From Nisaea nitritireducens (GTDB lineage Bacteria; Pseudomonadota; Alphaproteobacteria; Thalassobaculales; Thalassobaculaceae), in assembly GCF_014904795.1 (NCBI RefSeq), contig NZ_JACZFS010000019.1, forward strand, positions 62,001 through 126,000: a stretch of 64,000 nt of DNA, in the 5' to 3' direction. The notes under the pieces are model-generated. The model was given only the letters and a program-made list of their open reading frames with translations. It did not search any database and was not told the DNA's origin. Positions 8,977 to 17,105 of the stretch are shown in pieces; position 1 is the first letter of the stretch, and every line of letters starts with the position of its first letter. The translations under genes were made by a program, and so were the position numbers.

Positions 8977-9744
8977 ATGCGCGCACCCAGAGCAATTCTC
9001 ATCACCGGCGCCTCCAGCGGATTAGGCGCCGCACTCGCCGAAGCCTATGCGTCGCCGGGAAAGACCCTGTTCCTCGGCGGGCGAGATTCGGCCCGGCTGG
9101 AAGCGGTCGCCCGGATCGCAACGGCGAAGGGCGCGGAGGTCCACACAGAGACGATCGACGTGACCGAGCGGACGCATATGGAGGTCTGGGTCGCCTCGGC
9201 AAACAGGATCGCGCCACTCGACCTTGTCATTGCCAATGCGGGGATCTCCGCCGGAACCGGTGATGGCGGCCCCGAGCCGGCGGATCAGGTGCGCCGGGTC
9301 TATGCGGTCAATGTCGATGGTGTGATGAACACCGTCCTGCCGGCCCTGCCGCTGATGCAGGAGCGCGGCCAGGGGCAGATCGGAATCGTCAGCTCCCTCG
9401 CCGGGTTCCGGGGTTTTCCCGGGGCGCCAGCCTATTGCGGCAGCAAGGCGGCGGTGAAGGTATTTGGCGAAGGACTTCGGCCGACCGCCGACCGCAGCGG
9501 GATCGAAGTGTCGGTTATCTGCCCTGGTTATGTCCGCTCGCCTATGACGGATGTGAACGACTTCCCGATGCCGTTCCTGATGGAGGCGGACGAGGCCGCG
9601 GATAGGATCCTGCGCGGGCTGGAACGGAACAAGGCGCGGATTGCCTTTCCGTGGCCGATGTACGCTGTCGTGCAGCTTCTTCAGATTATCCCGCCATCCT
9701 GGATCGACGGGTTGATGGGACGCCTGCCGACCAAGTCGGGCTGA
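8977..9744 (+). CDS. SDR family NAD(P)-dependent oxidoreductase
   Basis: A 255-residue classical short-chain dehydrogenase. The Rossmann glycine motif TGASSGLG is at residues 9-16, NAG is in VIANAGIS near 90, catalytic Ser in IVSSLAG, and YxxxK in AYCGSKAAV near 150-155. CPGYVRSPMTD follows the active site, as in SDRs. The C-terminus has a hydrophobic stretch (PMYAVVQLLQIIPPSWI), as in SDRs that act on lipids and associate with membranes. GGAG precedes the ATG. It is transcribed divergently from yicC and converges on the TrkH-like gene. The substrate cannot be told from sequence. Confidence 0.88.
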   Translation: MRAPRAILITGASSGLGAALAEAYASPGKTLFLGGRDSARLEAVARIATAKGAEVHTETIDVTERTHMEVWVASANRIAPLDLVIANAGISAGTGDGGPEPADQVRRVYAVNVDGVMNTVLPALPLMQERGQGQIGIVSSLAGFRGFPGAPAYCGSKAAVKVFGEGLRPTADRSGIEVSVICPGYVRSPMTDVNDFPMPFLMEADEAADRILRGLERNKARIAFPWPMYAVVQLLQIIPPSWIDGLMGRLPTKSG

Positions 9745-9763
9745 ACCGGAAGCGCATCTTGCG

Positions 9764-10294
9764 CTAGGTCACCCAGAATTCGCGGTCGAAGATGACCAGA
9801 ATGGTAAAGATCTCCAGACGCCCGAGGATCATGGCAAGGGACAGCAGCAGAACCACAGCCATCACCAGGATACCGATACCGCCGATCCATTGCAGGATGG
9901 AGCGCCAGAGCAGGATACCCGGCGGCAATTCGTCCAATCCCTTCATCACGGTCGAGCCGGTTGTGGTAATGCCCGAGGTGGCTTCGAAGATGGCATCGGC
10001 ATAACTGAGGCCAAGATCGAGAAACGGCAGAGCCGCGAACAGCGGCAGCACCAGCCAGGACAGCCCGGTCAGCAGGAACGCCGTGCGCAGGGATATCCCT
10101 TTCGAACGCTCGTCCCGCGTCGCCAGGAGGCAGGTCCCGCCAAAGAAGCCCATGGCGGCCGCCGACACGGCGAAAACGACCCATTCGTGCTGACCGCTGA
10201 CCGCATCGACCAGCAGCGGCAGGATTGCGGTAATCGCGGTCCCGAAGATAACCATGCTGAGTATGTGAAAGACGAATTTTACTTGCGTCGTCAA
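9764..10294 (-). CDS. TrkH-family potassium transporter remnant with a large in-frame internal deletion
   Basis: A 176-residue frame. Its first 150 residues match the start of TrkH/KtrB K+ transporters: three hydrophobic segments, then the pore loop EATSGITTTGSTV and WRSILQWIGGIGILVMAV. The last 26 residues, SLAMILGRLEIFTILVIFD, match the extreme C-terminus of TrkH. Full TrkH is about 480 residues with four pore loops, so roughly 300 residues holding pore loops two to four are missing and the ends are fused in frame. No frameshift or stop is seen. Either a decayed gene or a single-loop derivative; a working monomeric TrkH is unlikely. The start looks like TTG at 10294, with AAGG very close, so it is uncertain. 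Confidence 0.75.
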   Translation of the reverse strand: MTTQVKFVFHILSMVIFGTAITAILPLLVDAVSGQHEWVVFAVSAAAMGFFGGTCLLATRDERSKGISLRTAFLLTGLSWLVLPLFAALPFLDLGLSYADAIFEATSGITTTGSTVMKGLDELPPGILLWRSILQWIGGIGILVMAVVLLLSLAMILGRLEIFTILVIFDREFWVT

Positions 10295-10436
10295 ACCTTT
10301 GGCCCCATTGAGCCTGAAACGCGAACGCGCTTGTAAGGCTGCAATAATGCATGCTGAAGCGGGCTATAGAGATCCCGCGCCTCAAAGGTGACAAGTGCAA
10401 TTGGCGCCCGTCAGGGCCGTGCTTCACGCATGGCGC

Positions 10437-11405
10437 TCAGTTCGCGTCGCGGATCTTGCGCCATTTCCGGACGTTGCGATTGTGCTCGGCAAGCGTCCGG
10501 GCAAAGGCATGGCCTCCTGAACCATCGGCGACGAAGTACAGGTAATCTGTCTGCACCGGGTTCATGACCGCACGGATTGCATCGATTCCCGGATTGGCGA
10601 TCGGTGTCGGCGGCAACCCCTTGATCACATAGGTATTATACGGCGTCGGCCCCTTCAGATCCGCCCGGGTCAGTGACCGGTCAAGGCCGCCGGGAGCGAT
10701 ACCGTAAGCCACGGTCGGATCCGACTGCAGGCGCATGCCGCGCTTCAGCCGGTTGACGAAGACGCCCGCAACCAGGCCGCGTTCCTGCGGCACTCCGGTC
10801 TCCCGCTCCACGATGGAAGCGAGGATCACAGCCTCTTCCGGCGTCTTGACCGGCAAATCCGGTGCTCGCATGTCCCACAGCCGGGTGACGGTTTCCGCCA
10901 TGGAGGCCTGCATGCGTTTGACAAGATCCTCACGGCTGTCGCCGTAGGAGAAATGATAGGTTTCCGGCAGCAAGGAGCCTTCATCCGGATTTCCTGCTGT
11001 ACCGGTCAGCCCTTCAGCCAGCTCCAGCCGGGCCATGACTTCGGCGGCGGTCAGGCCCTCCGGGATCGTCAGCCGGCGGACGACCGTCTTTCCCGATGCA
11101 AGGATGTCCATCACCTGACGTGGACTGGCACCCGCCGGGATCAGGTATTCGCCGGCTTTCAGGCTGCGGGCCTGCTGCGAGACCCTGGCACCGATAACGA
11201 AGACGAAGTCACGCCGGATTGCGCCCGCCCTCTTCAGGGAGGTGGCGATGCCTTCAAGGCCGGTTCCGGAGGGGATAACGATAGCAGTGGAGACGGGGAG
11301 CGGCCCCGGGCTGGTGAACTGCGCATAAAGCCATGCGCAGCACACGGCACCGGCGATAGCCAGAACCACCAGACCAAGGAATGCACGCAGCAGGGCCCGG
11401 CCCAT
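10437..11405 (-). CDS. mltG: Endolytic transglycosylase MltG
   Basis: Inner-membrane lytic transglycosylase (YceG family) that cuts nascent glycan strands and sets their length. One N-terminal membrane helix (residues 6-28) precedes a LysM-like part with SLKAGEYLIPAGASPRQVM. The catalytic domain shows LPETYHFSYGDS, ILASIVERETGVPQERGLVAGVF, the LQSDPTVAYG motif and PTPIANPGIDAI. The conserved glutamate of ASIVERE is present. Length (322) fits the family. It starts 6 bp after the fabF stop; fabF-mltG (yceG) adjacency is conserved in alphaproteobacteria. Confidence 0.96.
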   Translation of the reverse strand: MGRALLRAFLGLVVLAIAGAVCCAWLYAQFTSPGPLPVSTAIVIPSGTGLEGIATSLKRAGAIRRDFVFVIGARVSQQARSLKAGEYLIPAGASPRQVMDILASGKTVVRRLTIPEGLTAAEVMARLELAEGLTGTAGNPDEGSLLPETYHFSYGDSREDLVKRMQASMAETVTRLWDMRAPDLPVKTPEEAVILASIVERETGVPQERGLVAGVFVNRLKRGMRLQSDPTVAYGIAPGGLDRSLTRADLKGPTPYNTYVIKGLPPTPIANPGIDAIRAVMNPVQTDYLYFVADGSGGHAFARTLAEHNRNVRKWRKIRDAN

Positions 11406-11411
11406 GCTGGG

Positions 11412-12677
11412 TTAATCCACGGCGGAGAAAATCAGGGAAGCGTTGGTGCCGCCGAACCCGAAGGAATTGGAAAGCGCGTGCTTGATCTTGCGCTCCTTGG
11501 CCTTGAGCGGCACGAGATCGACCGGCCCGACATTCTCGGACGGCGACTCGAGATTAAGCGTCGGCGGCAGCATGCTGTCACGAATCGCAAGCACCGAATA
11601 AATCGCCTCGACCGCACCAGCAGCACCGAGCAAATGCCCGACGGCGGATTTGGTCGATGACATGGAAGCACCGCCCAGATCGTCGCCCATCAGACGCTTC
11701 ACAGCGCCAAGCTCAATCATGTCGCCCAGCGGCGTAGAGGTGCCGTGTGCGTTGATGTAATCGATCTGGTCCGTCGCCAGATTGGCGCGCTTGAGAGCGG
11801 CCTTCATGGCACGGAAACCACCATTGCCGTCAGCGGCCGGAGCCGTGATGTGGTGGGCGTCGCCGGACATGCCGTAACCGGTCACTTCGGCGTAAATCTT
11901 CGCGCCACGGCGTTTTGCGTGTTCGTATTCTTCGAGAACAACACAGCCACCGCCTTCACCCATGACGAAACCGTCACGGCCATCGTCCCAGGGACGGGAA
12001 GCCGTCTCGGGAGCATCGTTGAAACCGGTGGACAGAGCCCGTGCCGCGGAGAAACCGGCAATACCAAGACGACAGACAGCCGCTTCGGCACCGCCAGCCA
12101 CCATGACATCGGCATCGTCCAGCATGATCAGGCGCGCGGCATCGCCGATTGCATGAGCGCCGGTGGCACAGGCAGTAACAACGGCATGGTTCGGACCACG
12201 GAATCTGAAGCGGATCGAAACATGGCCGGAAATAAGATTGATCAGTGCAGCCGGGATAAAGAACGGGCTGATACGGCGCGGGCCACGCTCCCGAATCAGA
12301 TCTTCCGTCTCGGAAATGCTGGTCAGGCCGCCGATGCCGGATCCGATAAGAACGCCGGTGCGATCCTGGCTTTCCTCATCTTCGGGCATCCATCCGGAAT
12401 CGCGCACCGCCTGATCGGCAGCCGCCACACCGAAAAGAATGAAGCGGTCGATCTTGCGTTGCTCTTTCGGCTCCAGGTAGGCGGACGGATTGAAAAGGCC
12501 GCCCCCGCCTTCACCTTCCTCAACGACACCAGCGATTTTCGCGGGCAGATCGGAAACATCGAATGAATCGATAGCCTTGATACCGGACTCGCTGTTCAGG
12601 AGCCGGGACCAATTATGTTCGACCCCATCGCCGAGGGGCGTAACCAGACCGAGCCCGGTGATTACGACACGTCTCAT
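11412..12677 (-). CDS. fabF: 3-oxoacyl-[acyl-carrier-protein] synthase II
   Basis: Beta-ketoacyl-ACP synthase II, which extends acyl-ACP with malonyl-ACP in fatty acid synthesis. The protein begins MRRVVITGLGLVTPLGDGVE. The active-site Cys is in VVTACATGAHAIGDA (about residue 165) and the two catalytic histidines in INAHGTSTPLGD and KSAVGHLLGAAG; the C-terminal FGFGGTNASL is typical. The ATG at 12675-12677 is preferred because it gives the standard family start; an 8-codon longer frame opens with TTG. It follows acpP by 71 bp, with a perfect hairpin in the gap, and leads into mltG. Confidence 0.96.
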   Translation of the reverse strand: MRRVVITGLGLVTPLGDGVEHNWSRLLNSESGIKAIDSFDVSDLPAKIAGVVEEGEGGGGLFNPSAYLEPKEQRKIDRFILFGVAAADQAVRDSGWMPEDEESQDRTGVLIGSGIGGLTSISETEDLIRERGPRRISPFFIPAALINLISGHVSIRFRFRGPNHAVVTACATGAHAIGDAARLIMLDDADVMVAGGAEAAVCRLGIAGFSAARALSTGFNDAPETASRPWDDGRDGFVMGEGGGCVVLEEYEHAKRRGAKIYAEVTGYGMSGDAHHITAPAADGNGGFRAMKAALKRANLATDQIDYINAHGTSTPLGDMIELGAVKRLMGDDLGGASMSSTKSAVGHLLGAAGAVEAIYSVLAIRDSMLPPTLNLESPSENVGPVDLVPLKAKERKIKHALSNSFGFGGTNASLIFSAVD

Positions 12678-12710
12678 GCTTTGCACTTTTCCAGATTGCA
12701 AACGTAACCC

Positions 12711-12730
12711 CGGGCGGAAAGCTCCGCCCG
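12711..12730 (-). other. Perfect hairpin between acpP and fabF
   Basis: CGGGCGGA and TCCGCCCG form a perfect 8-bp stem with a 4-base loop in the acpP-fabF gap. No T-run follows on the minus strand, so it is not a standard terminator. It could stabilise the short acpP message or reduce read-through into fabF (inference). Confidence 0.5.
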
Positions 12731-12748
12731 AGGGCAGTCGTCAGCCAA

Positions 12749-12985
12749 TTACTTGGAGGATTCTTCGATGAAGGAAATAGCGTCCTTCACGGTCAGAATT
12801 TTCTCGGCGGCATCGTCCGGAATTTCGACGCCAAATTCTTCTTCGAACGCCATGACAAGTTCAACCGTGTCGAGGCTGTCGGCCCCGAGGTCGTCGATGA
12901 AGCTCGCGGAATCGACCACTTTGGCCTCATCAACGCCGAGATGTTCGACCACGATCTTCTTCACGCTAGCGGCGACGTCACTCAT
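12749..12985 (-). CDS. acpP: Acyl carrier protein
   Basis: A 78-residue acidic carrier of fatty acyl intermediates. The phosphopantetheine attachment serine is in [19 protein letters not shown] (DSL motif, around residue 37), the diagnostic ACP site. Length and charge are standard. The AGGAAAA ribosome binding site is strong and a good sigma-70-type promoter lies about 65 bp upstream. It sits between fabG and fabF in the conserved fabD-fabG-acpP-fabF order. Confidence 0.98.
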   Translation of the reverse strand: MSDVAASVKKIVVEHLGVDEAKVVDSASFIDDLGADSLDTVELVMAFEEEFGVEIPDDAAEKILTVKDAISFIEESSK

Positions 12986-13050
12986 TTTTGTTTTCCTCGA
13001 ATCTTAAGCTCAACGGTTTGTCAGCGAAACGCCTGCGTTCACCGACCTCT

Positions 13051-13078
13051 AATATACTCCAAGAAACCCGTGTTTCAT
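13051..13078 (-). promoter_or_regulatory. Predicted sigma-70-type promoter of acpP
   Basis: On the minus strand ATGAAA (13073-13078) and TATATT (13051-13056) are separated by 16 bp. This places a start point about 60 bp ahead of the acpP ATG and fits strong separate expression of acpP. Inferred from consensus only. Confidence 0.55.
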
Positions 13079-13231
13079 CATGGAGTCCGGAATAGTTAGG
13101 CAGCACGCCTGTAAGCGGCGGCGAGATAACACACTTTTTTTTACTTGCCTAGCATCAGAAACACCAAGCACCGCCCCGTGAACCCGGCATTGAAAAGGCG
13201 AATCGCCGTCCCCGCGCCGGGCAATAAGGAC

Positions 13232-13972
13232 CTAGAGCATTGCCATGCCGCCATTCACATGAATGGTAGCACCCGTAACATAGGCCGCCTCCTCGGACGC
13301 AAGATAAACGACTGAGGCCGCGATATCCTCTGGCGTTCCGAGACGGCCGGCGGGTACAGCGGCCAGCAATTTCTCATGCTGCGCATCATCCAGGGCATCG
13401 GTCATCGCGGTCTTGATAAAGCCCGGCGCCACGACGTTCGCGGTGATCCCCCGGTTCGCGACTTCCTGGGCCAGGGACTTTGTGAAACCGACCATGCCAG
13501 CCTTGGAAGCCGCATAGTTCGCCTGACCCGGATTACCGGTCGCGCCAACGATGGAGGAAATGCCGACGATACGGCCCCAGCGCCGCTTCATCATGCCGCG
13601 CATCAGAGCACGCGAGAGGCGGAAGCCGGAAGTCAGGTTGACGTTCATCACCGCCTCCCAGTCTTCGTCCTTCATCCGCATCATCAGGCCGTCACGGGTC
13701 ACGCCCGCATTGTTAATCAGAATGTCGATTCCGCCGTCAGCGACCTCTTCGGCAGTCTTGGCAAGCGCGGCGATCGACTCGGCATCACCGAGATTCGCCG
13801 TCACCACATGGGCCCGCTCCCCCAGCTCCCCGGCCAGCGCCTGCAGCGCTTCCTCACGGGTGCCGGACAGAATGACTTCCGCTCCCTGAGCATGCAGAGC
13901 CTTGGCGATTGCATTGCCGATACCGCCGCTGGCACCCGTCACCAGGGCCGATTTTCCATCCAGACGAAACAT
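13232..13972 (-). CDS. fabG: 3-oxoacyl-[acyl-carrier-protein] reductase
   Basis: NADPH-dependent SDR that reduces 3-oxoacyl-ACP. The 246-residue protein begins MFRLDGKSALVTGASGGIGNA with the TGASGGIG cofactor motif. NNAGVTRDGLMMRM, catalytic Ser in VGISSIVGATGN, YAASK (YxxxK), and the C-terminal VTGATIHVNGGMAML are all textbook FabG. It lies between fabD and acpP. The 246-bp gap to acpP holds the acpP promoter, so the fab genes are not one uninterrupted unit. Confidence 0.97.
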   Translation of the reverse strand: MFRLDGKSALVTGASGGIGNAIAKALHAQGAEVILSGTREEALQALAGELGERAHVVTANLGDAESIAALAKTAEEVADGGIDILINNAGVTRDGLMMRMKDEDWEAVMNVNLTSGFRLSRALMRGMMKRRWGRIVGISSIVGATGNPGQANYAASKAGMVGFTKSLAQEVANRGITANVVAPGFIKTAMTDALDDAQHEKLLAAVPAGRLGTPEDIAASVVYLASEEAAYVTGATIHVNGGMAML

Positions 13973-14010
13973 ATGAATTCTCCCTCGCCCTCGAACGGGC
14001 CGATTGGACC

Positions 14011-14961
14011 TTAAAGGGTTTCAAGAAAGGCCGCGATCTCTTCCGGTGTGCCAACGGCACTGCCCTTGAGAGAGCGGTCGATGCGCTTGGCCATGCCGGT
14101 CAGCACCTTGCCGGCGCCGAGCTCGACGATATCGGTGACGCCCTGGGACGCCATCCACAGTACAGACTCGCGCCAGCGCACCATGCCGGTTACCTGTTCC
14201 ACAAGACGTGTGCGGATCTCGCTCGGATCCTCCAGCTTGTCGGCCAGGACGTTGGCAACCAGCGGCACCATCGGTTCACGCAGGTCCGTTATCGCCAAGG
14301 CTTCCGCCATTGCATCCGCGGCAGGCGCCATCAGGCCGCAATGGAACGGAGCGCTGACCGGCAGCATCACACTCTTTCGGGCGCCCTTTTCCGGGGCCGC
14401 CGCGACGGCACGTTCGACCGCTTCCTTGGCGCCACTGATCACCACCTGCCCATCGGCATTGTCGTTGGCGAGGTCGCAGACACCGCCTTCTGCCCGACCG
14501 GCTTCCGCGATCTCGCGCGCCACATCGAGCGACACACCGAGCAGCGCGGCCATGGCGCCTTCACCGACCGGAACCGCCGATTGCATGGCTTCGCCGCGCA
14601 GCCGGAGCAGCTTGGCAGCATCCGCAATATCGAGCGCTCGGGCCGCCGCCAGCGCGGAATACTCACCAAGCGAGTGGCCGGCGACATAGCTCGCCATATC
14701 GCTGATCGACTTGCCGCTCTCGGTTTCCAGAACACGGACAACCGCAAGGCTGACCGCCATCAGAGCGGGCTGCGCATTGCGGGTCAGGACCAGCTCCTCT
14801 TCCGGCCCTTCAAACATGAGCCGGGACAGGGGCTCGCCCAGAGCCTCGTCAACCTGTTCGAAAACCGCGCGCGCCTCGCCATAGGCATCGGCGAGTGCCT
14901 TGCCCATTCCAACTACCTGAGAGCCCTGGCCCGGAAATGTAAATGCGCGAACCGTCGTCAT
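14011..14961 (-). CDS. fabD: Malonyl CoA-acyl carrier protein transacylase
   Basis: Loads malonyl from CoA onto ACP. It begins MTTVRAFTFPGQGSQVVGMG with the FPGQGSQ family start. The nucleophile elbow GHSLGEYSAL holds the catalytic serine (about residue 96), and the active-site histidine is in VSAPFHCGLM. The start is set at the ATG 14959-14961, because AAGGAT lies 8 bases upstream and it gives the standard 316-residue length; much longer frames exist upstream but run into the rpsF promoter region. fabG follows 38 bp downstream. Confidence 0.96.
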   Translation of the reverse strand: MTTVRAFTFPGQGSQVVGMGKALADAYGEARAVFEQVDEALGEPLSRLMFEGPEEELVLTRNAQPALMAVSLAVVRVLETESGKSISDMASYVAGHSLGEYSALAAARALDIADAAKLLRLRGEAMQSAVPVGEGAMAALLGVSLDVAREIAEAGRAEGGVCDLANDNADGQVVISGAKEAVERAVAAAPEKGARKSVMLPVSAPFHCGLMAPAADAMAEALAITDLREPMVPLVANVLADKLEDPSEIRTRLVEQVTGMVRWRESVLWMASQGVTDIVELGAGKVLTGMAKRIDRSLKGSAVGTPEEIAAFLETL

Positions 14962-15120
14962 TTGTGACATCCTTGTCTTTACACGGCGTTTCCAAAGCCT
15001 CTTCATGCGACTGGGCACACGGCCGAGCCATGAGAAGAAGTGCCTGACCGGCACCGGCTTTTTAGCGGCGCCAAAGAGAGCGACCCGCCAAAGCCCTGTC
15101 AAGCGGAACCGACAGCGGAG

Positions 15121-15148
15121 TTGCACGCCTGCCGGATTTGTGTATATT
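15121..15148 (+). promoter_or_regulatory. Predicted sigma-70-type promoter of the rpsF operon
   Basis: TTGCAC (15121-15126) and TATATT (15143-15148) are separated by 16 bp. The likely start point is near 15155, giving a leader of about 115 bases before rpsF. It faces away from fabD. Confidence 0.65.
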
Positions 15149-15156
15149 CCGCCGGT

Positions 15157-15192
15157 CCCGCGCTAAGGCACAACGTGCCGGGGCGGGTTTTT
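15157..15192 (+). terminator. Attenuator-like hairpin with T-run in the rpsF leader
   Basis: Outer arms CCCGC (15157-15161) and GCGGG (15183-15187) enclose a perfect inner stem GGCAC-AAC-GTGCC (15167-15179). TTTTT follows at 15188-15192. It has the form of a rho-independent terminator and lies immediately after the predicted start point, so it could act as a transcription attenuator for the ribosomal protein operon (inference). Confidence 0.5.
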
Positions 15193-15204
15193 ACATAACT
15201 CCTT

Positions 15205-15245
15205 GCCGGTTTTGCAGCCGGCTTAGCAGCGTTCCATGTGGAACG
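15205..15245 (+). promoter_or_regulatory. Two further leader hairpins upstream of rpsF
   Basis: GCCGG (15205-15209) pairs with CCGGC (15218-15222), and CGTTCC (15230-15235) pairs with GGAACG (15240-15245) around an ATGT loop. They precede the AAGGAG ribosome binding site. Many bacterial rpsF leaders bind the S6:S18 complex through a CCG-containing stem; the first hairpin has a CCG but I cannot show that it is that motif. Confidence 0.4.
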
Positions 15246-15270
15246 TTCTGATTATCCGTAAGGAGCACCA

Positions 15271-15750
15271 ATGCCTCTCTATGAGAGCGTGTTTATTGCA
15301 CGCCAGGACATCTCGTCCGCCCAAGCCGAGCAGCTTACAACCGAATTCTCCGAAGTCATCACCAACATGGGTGGTGAGATCAAGAACACTGAATTCTGGG
15401 GTCTGCGCTCCCTCTCCTACAAGATTAAGAAGAACCGCAAGGGCCACTATGTGCTGCTGCACATCGAAGCCCCGGCCGAGGCCATCACGGAGATGGAACG
15501 CCTGATGCGTCTGAATGAAGACGTGCTGCGTTACATCAGCCTGCGCCTGGAAGAGCTGCCGGAAGGCCCGTCTGCGATCGTTCTCGCCAAGACCGAACGC
15601 ACCGACCGCGGTGGCCGTGGCGGCCGTCCGGGTGGCGGTGGCCGTTTCGACCGTGGCGACCGTCCGGAACGCGGTGACCGTCCGGAACGTGGCGATCGCC
15701 CGGAACGCGGCGACCGCGAACAGGCCTCAAGCGAAGCCCAGGGAGACTGA
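15271..15750 (+). CDS. rpsF: 30S ribosomal protein S6 with Arg/Gly/Glu repeat tail
   Basis: Small-subunit protein that pairs with S18 on the platform. It begins MPLYESVFIARQDISSAQAE and has FWGLRSLSYKIKKNRKGHYV, standard for S6. The core ends around residue 110. A further 50 residues are rich in Gly, Arg, Asp and Glu, with the unit RGDRPE three times in tandem (residues 128-145). Length is 159 against about 95-135 in other bacteria; C-terminal extensions of this kind are common in alphaproteobacteria. AAGGAG is well spaced. rpsR follows after 3 bases. Confidence 0.97.
   Translation: MPLYESVFIARQDISSAQAEQLTTEFSEVITNMGGEIKNTEFWGLRSLSYKIKKNRKGHYVLLHIEAPAEAITEMERLMRLNEDVLRYISLRLEELPEGPSAIVLAKTERTDRGGRGGRPGGGGRFDRGDRPERGDRPERGDRPERGDREQASSEAQGD
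15652..15720 (+). repeat. In-frame 18-bp tandem repeat at the 3' end of rpsF
   Basis: Three units of 18 bp encode RGDRPE (15652-15705), followed by a partial unit RGDRE. Third-codon positions differ between copies (CGT/CGC, GAC/GAT), so the peptide rather than the DNA appears conserved. Confidence 0.85.
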
Positions 15751-15753
15751 TCC

Positions 15754-16008
15754 ATGAGCACTCTTACAATTTCCCGCGCCGCTGTCCGCAAGCCGTTCAT
15801 GCGCCGTCGCAAGTCCTGCCCGTTCGCCGGCGCCAATGCGCCGAAGATCGACTACAAGGACATCAAGCTGCTGCAGCGCTTCCTGTCCGAACGCGGCAAG
15901 ATCGTTCCGAGCCGCATCACGGCCGTTTCCGCCAAGAAGCAGCGTGAGCTGGCGAGAGCCATCAAACGCGCCCGTTTCATGGCCCTGCTGCCGTACGTGC
16001 TCAGCTAA
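15754..16008 (+). CDS. rpsR: 30S ribosomal protein S18
   Basis: 84-residue S18, which binds S6 and 16S rRNA. It contains [20 protein letters not shown] and the C-terminal [26 protein letters not shown], both typical. It starts 3 bases after the rpsF stop, with GGGAGA ahead. The last 14 bases including the stop codon are repeated just downstream. Confidence 0.98.
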   Translation: MSTLTISRAAVRKPFMRRRKSCPFAGANAPKIDYKDIKLLQRFLSERGKIVPSRITAVSAKKQRELARAIKRARFMALLPYVLS

Positions 16009-16025
16009 GGAACGTGCTCAGCTAA
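15995..16025 (+). repeat. 17-bp tandem duplication across the rpsR stop codon
   Basis: ACGTGCTCAGCTAA occurs at 15995-16008 and again at 16012-16025, with GGA between. The second copy repeats the last codons and stop of rpsR outside the gene. It looks like a recent slippage or duplication event. Confidence 0.85.
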
Positions 16026-16066
16026 CGGATTGGCCGATGCCCGCGATGCGGGCTTGACGAGGCAAG

Positions 16067-17032
16067 ATGTGGTCCAGGTGGTTTCCCATCGGAGCGGCGG
16101 CAATCGCAAGCGCGCTCATGTATCTCTCCACGATCCTCGGATCGCTTGGGGCGATTCTGCTTGCGTTCCTGTCGCCTCTTCCGCTGTTCGCCATCGCTCT
16201 CGGGCGGGGGTGGATTGCGGGATTGGCCGCCGCACTGGCGGGGAGCGCCATCGTGCTGTTCGCCGCCAACGGTCTGGCTGCATTGTTCTTCCTGATCTTC
16301 TGCGGACTGCCCGCAGCCCTGCTTGCACGGCAGGCGTTGCTGGCGCGCCCGTTGAACGAGGATCAGGAGAACCCGGATCTCGAATGGTTCCCTCCAGGCA
16401 TGCTGGCCATGTGGCTGACGGCTATCCCAGCAACGGGATTGCTTACAGCGATCGTGGTCGCCGGCTTACAGGGGGAAGGTCTCGAAGCCATCGTGAGGAT
16501 GGAAGTCGAGGCGCTTTTCGAGGCCATGGGAACAACCCTCGAAGGACCATTGGCCCTGCCTCCGGAGCAGCTTGCTGCCGCCCGGGAGCTGACCATCGCC
16601 GTGTTTCCCGGTGTTGCCGGGTTACAATGGGCGGCGATGATCCTCGTCAATGGCCTGTTGGCGCAGGGCGTGCTCGCACGCTTCAACGCCAACCTCAGGC
16701 CTTCGCCCGACATGCGGGACATCCGTCTGCCGAACTGGGCTCCCTTCCCGCTCGCCGTTGCCGCCTTGCTGGCAGCGGTCGCGGATGGAACCCTCGGTTA
16801 TCTCGGATGGAACGCGGTGCCAATTCTGTGCCTGCCTTTCTTCCTCTCGGGACTGGGGCTGGTACATGCCCTGGCGAATGGCAAGCGCTGGCTTCTGCAC
16901 GTGACCTACACGCTGATGATCCTGTCCTTTCTGCTGCCTGCCCTGCAATTCGTCTGGCTCCTGCTGGTTTTCGCGGGACTGGTCGATCACTGGGCGGATC
17001 TGAAGGGCCGGATCGCACGGAACTCGAATTGA
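16067..17032 (+). CDS. DUF2232 family integral membrane protein
   Basis: A 321-residue protein made almost wholly of hydrophobic helices, about eight. Its position between rpsR and rplI is where alphaproteobacteria carry a DUF2232 membrane protein; relatives elsewhere are called YybS. The first helices are around residues 5-60, a loop near 100-115 holds NEDQENPDLEWFPPGM, and a pair of long helices ends the protein before the polar tail WADLKGRIARNSN. GAGGCAAG precedes the ATG. Function is not established; the context suggests only co-expression with ribosomal proteins. Confidence 0.8.
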   Translation: MWSRWFPIGAAAIASALMYLSTILGSLGAILLAFLSPLPLFAIALGRGWIAGLAAALAGSAIVLFAANGLAALFFLIFCGLPAALLARQALLARPLNEDQENPDLEWFPPGMLAMWLTAIPATGLLTAIVVAGLQGEGLEAIVRMEVEALFEAMGTTLEGPLALPPEQLAAARELTIAVFPGVAGLQWAAMILVNGLLAQGVLARFNANLRPSPDMRDIRLPNWAPFPLAVAALLAAVADGTLGYLGWNAVPILCLPFFLSGLGLVHALANGKRWLLHVTYTLMILSFLLPALQFVWLLLVFAGLVDHWADLKGRIARNSN

Positions 17033-17105
17033 ACGTGACCCTGGCCGGAACCGGCCTGCTCCGCGGCAACGCGGCAACGGCTTCGGCCTTTAAGGAGTAA
17101 GAAAA

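Noticed and set aside
9681-10427. A longer alternative minus-strand frame over the TrkH-like gene
   Set aside because: It is a different frame with no membrane-protein pattern, while the TrkH frame has family motifs.
15652-15720. Short regular repeats considered as a CRISPR-like array
   Set aside because: The repeats are contiguous, in frame and encode RGDRPE in the S6 tail; no spacers.
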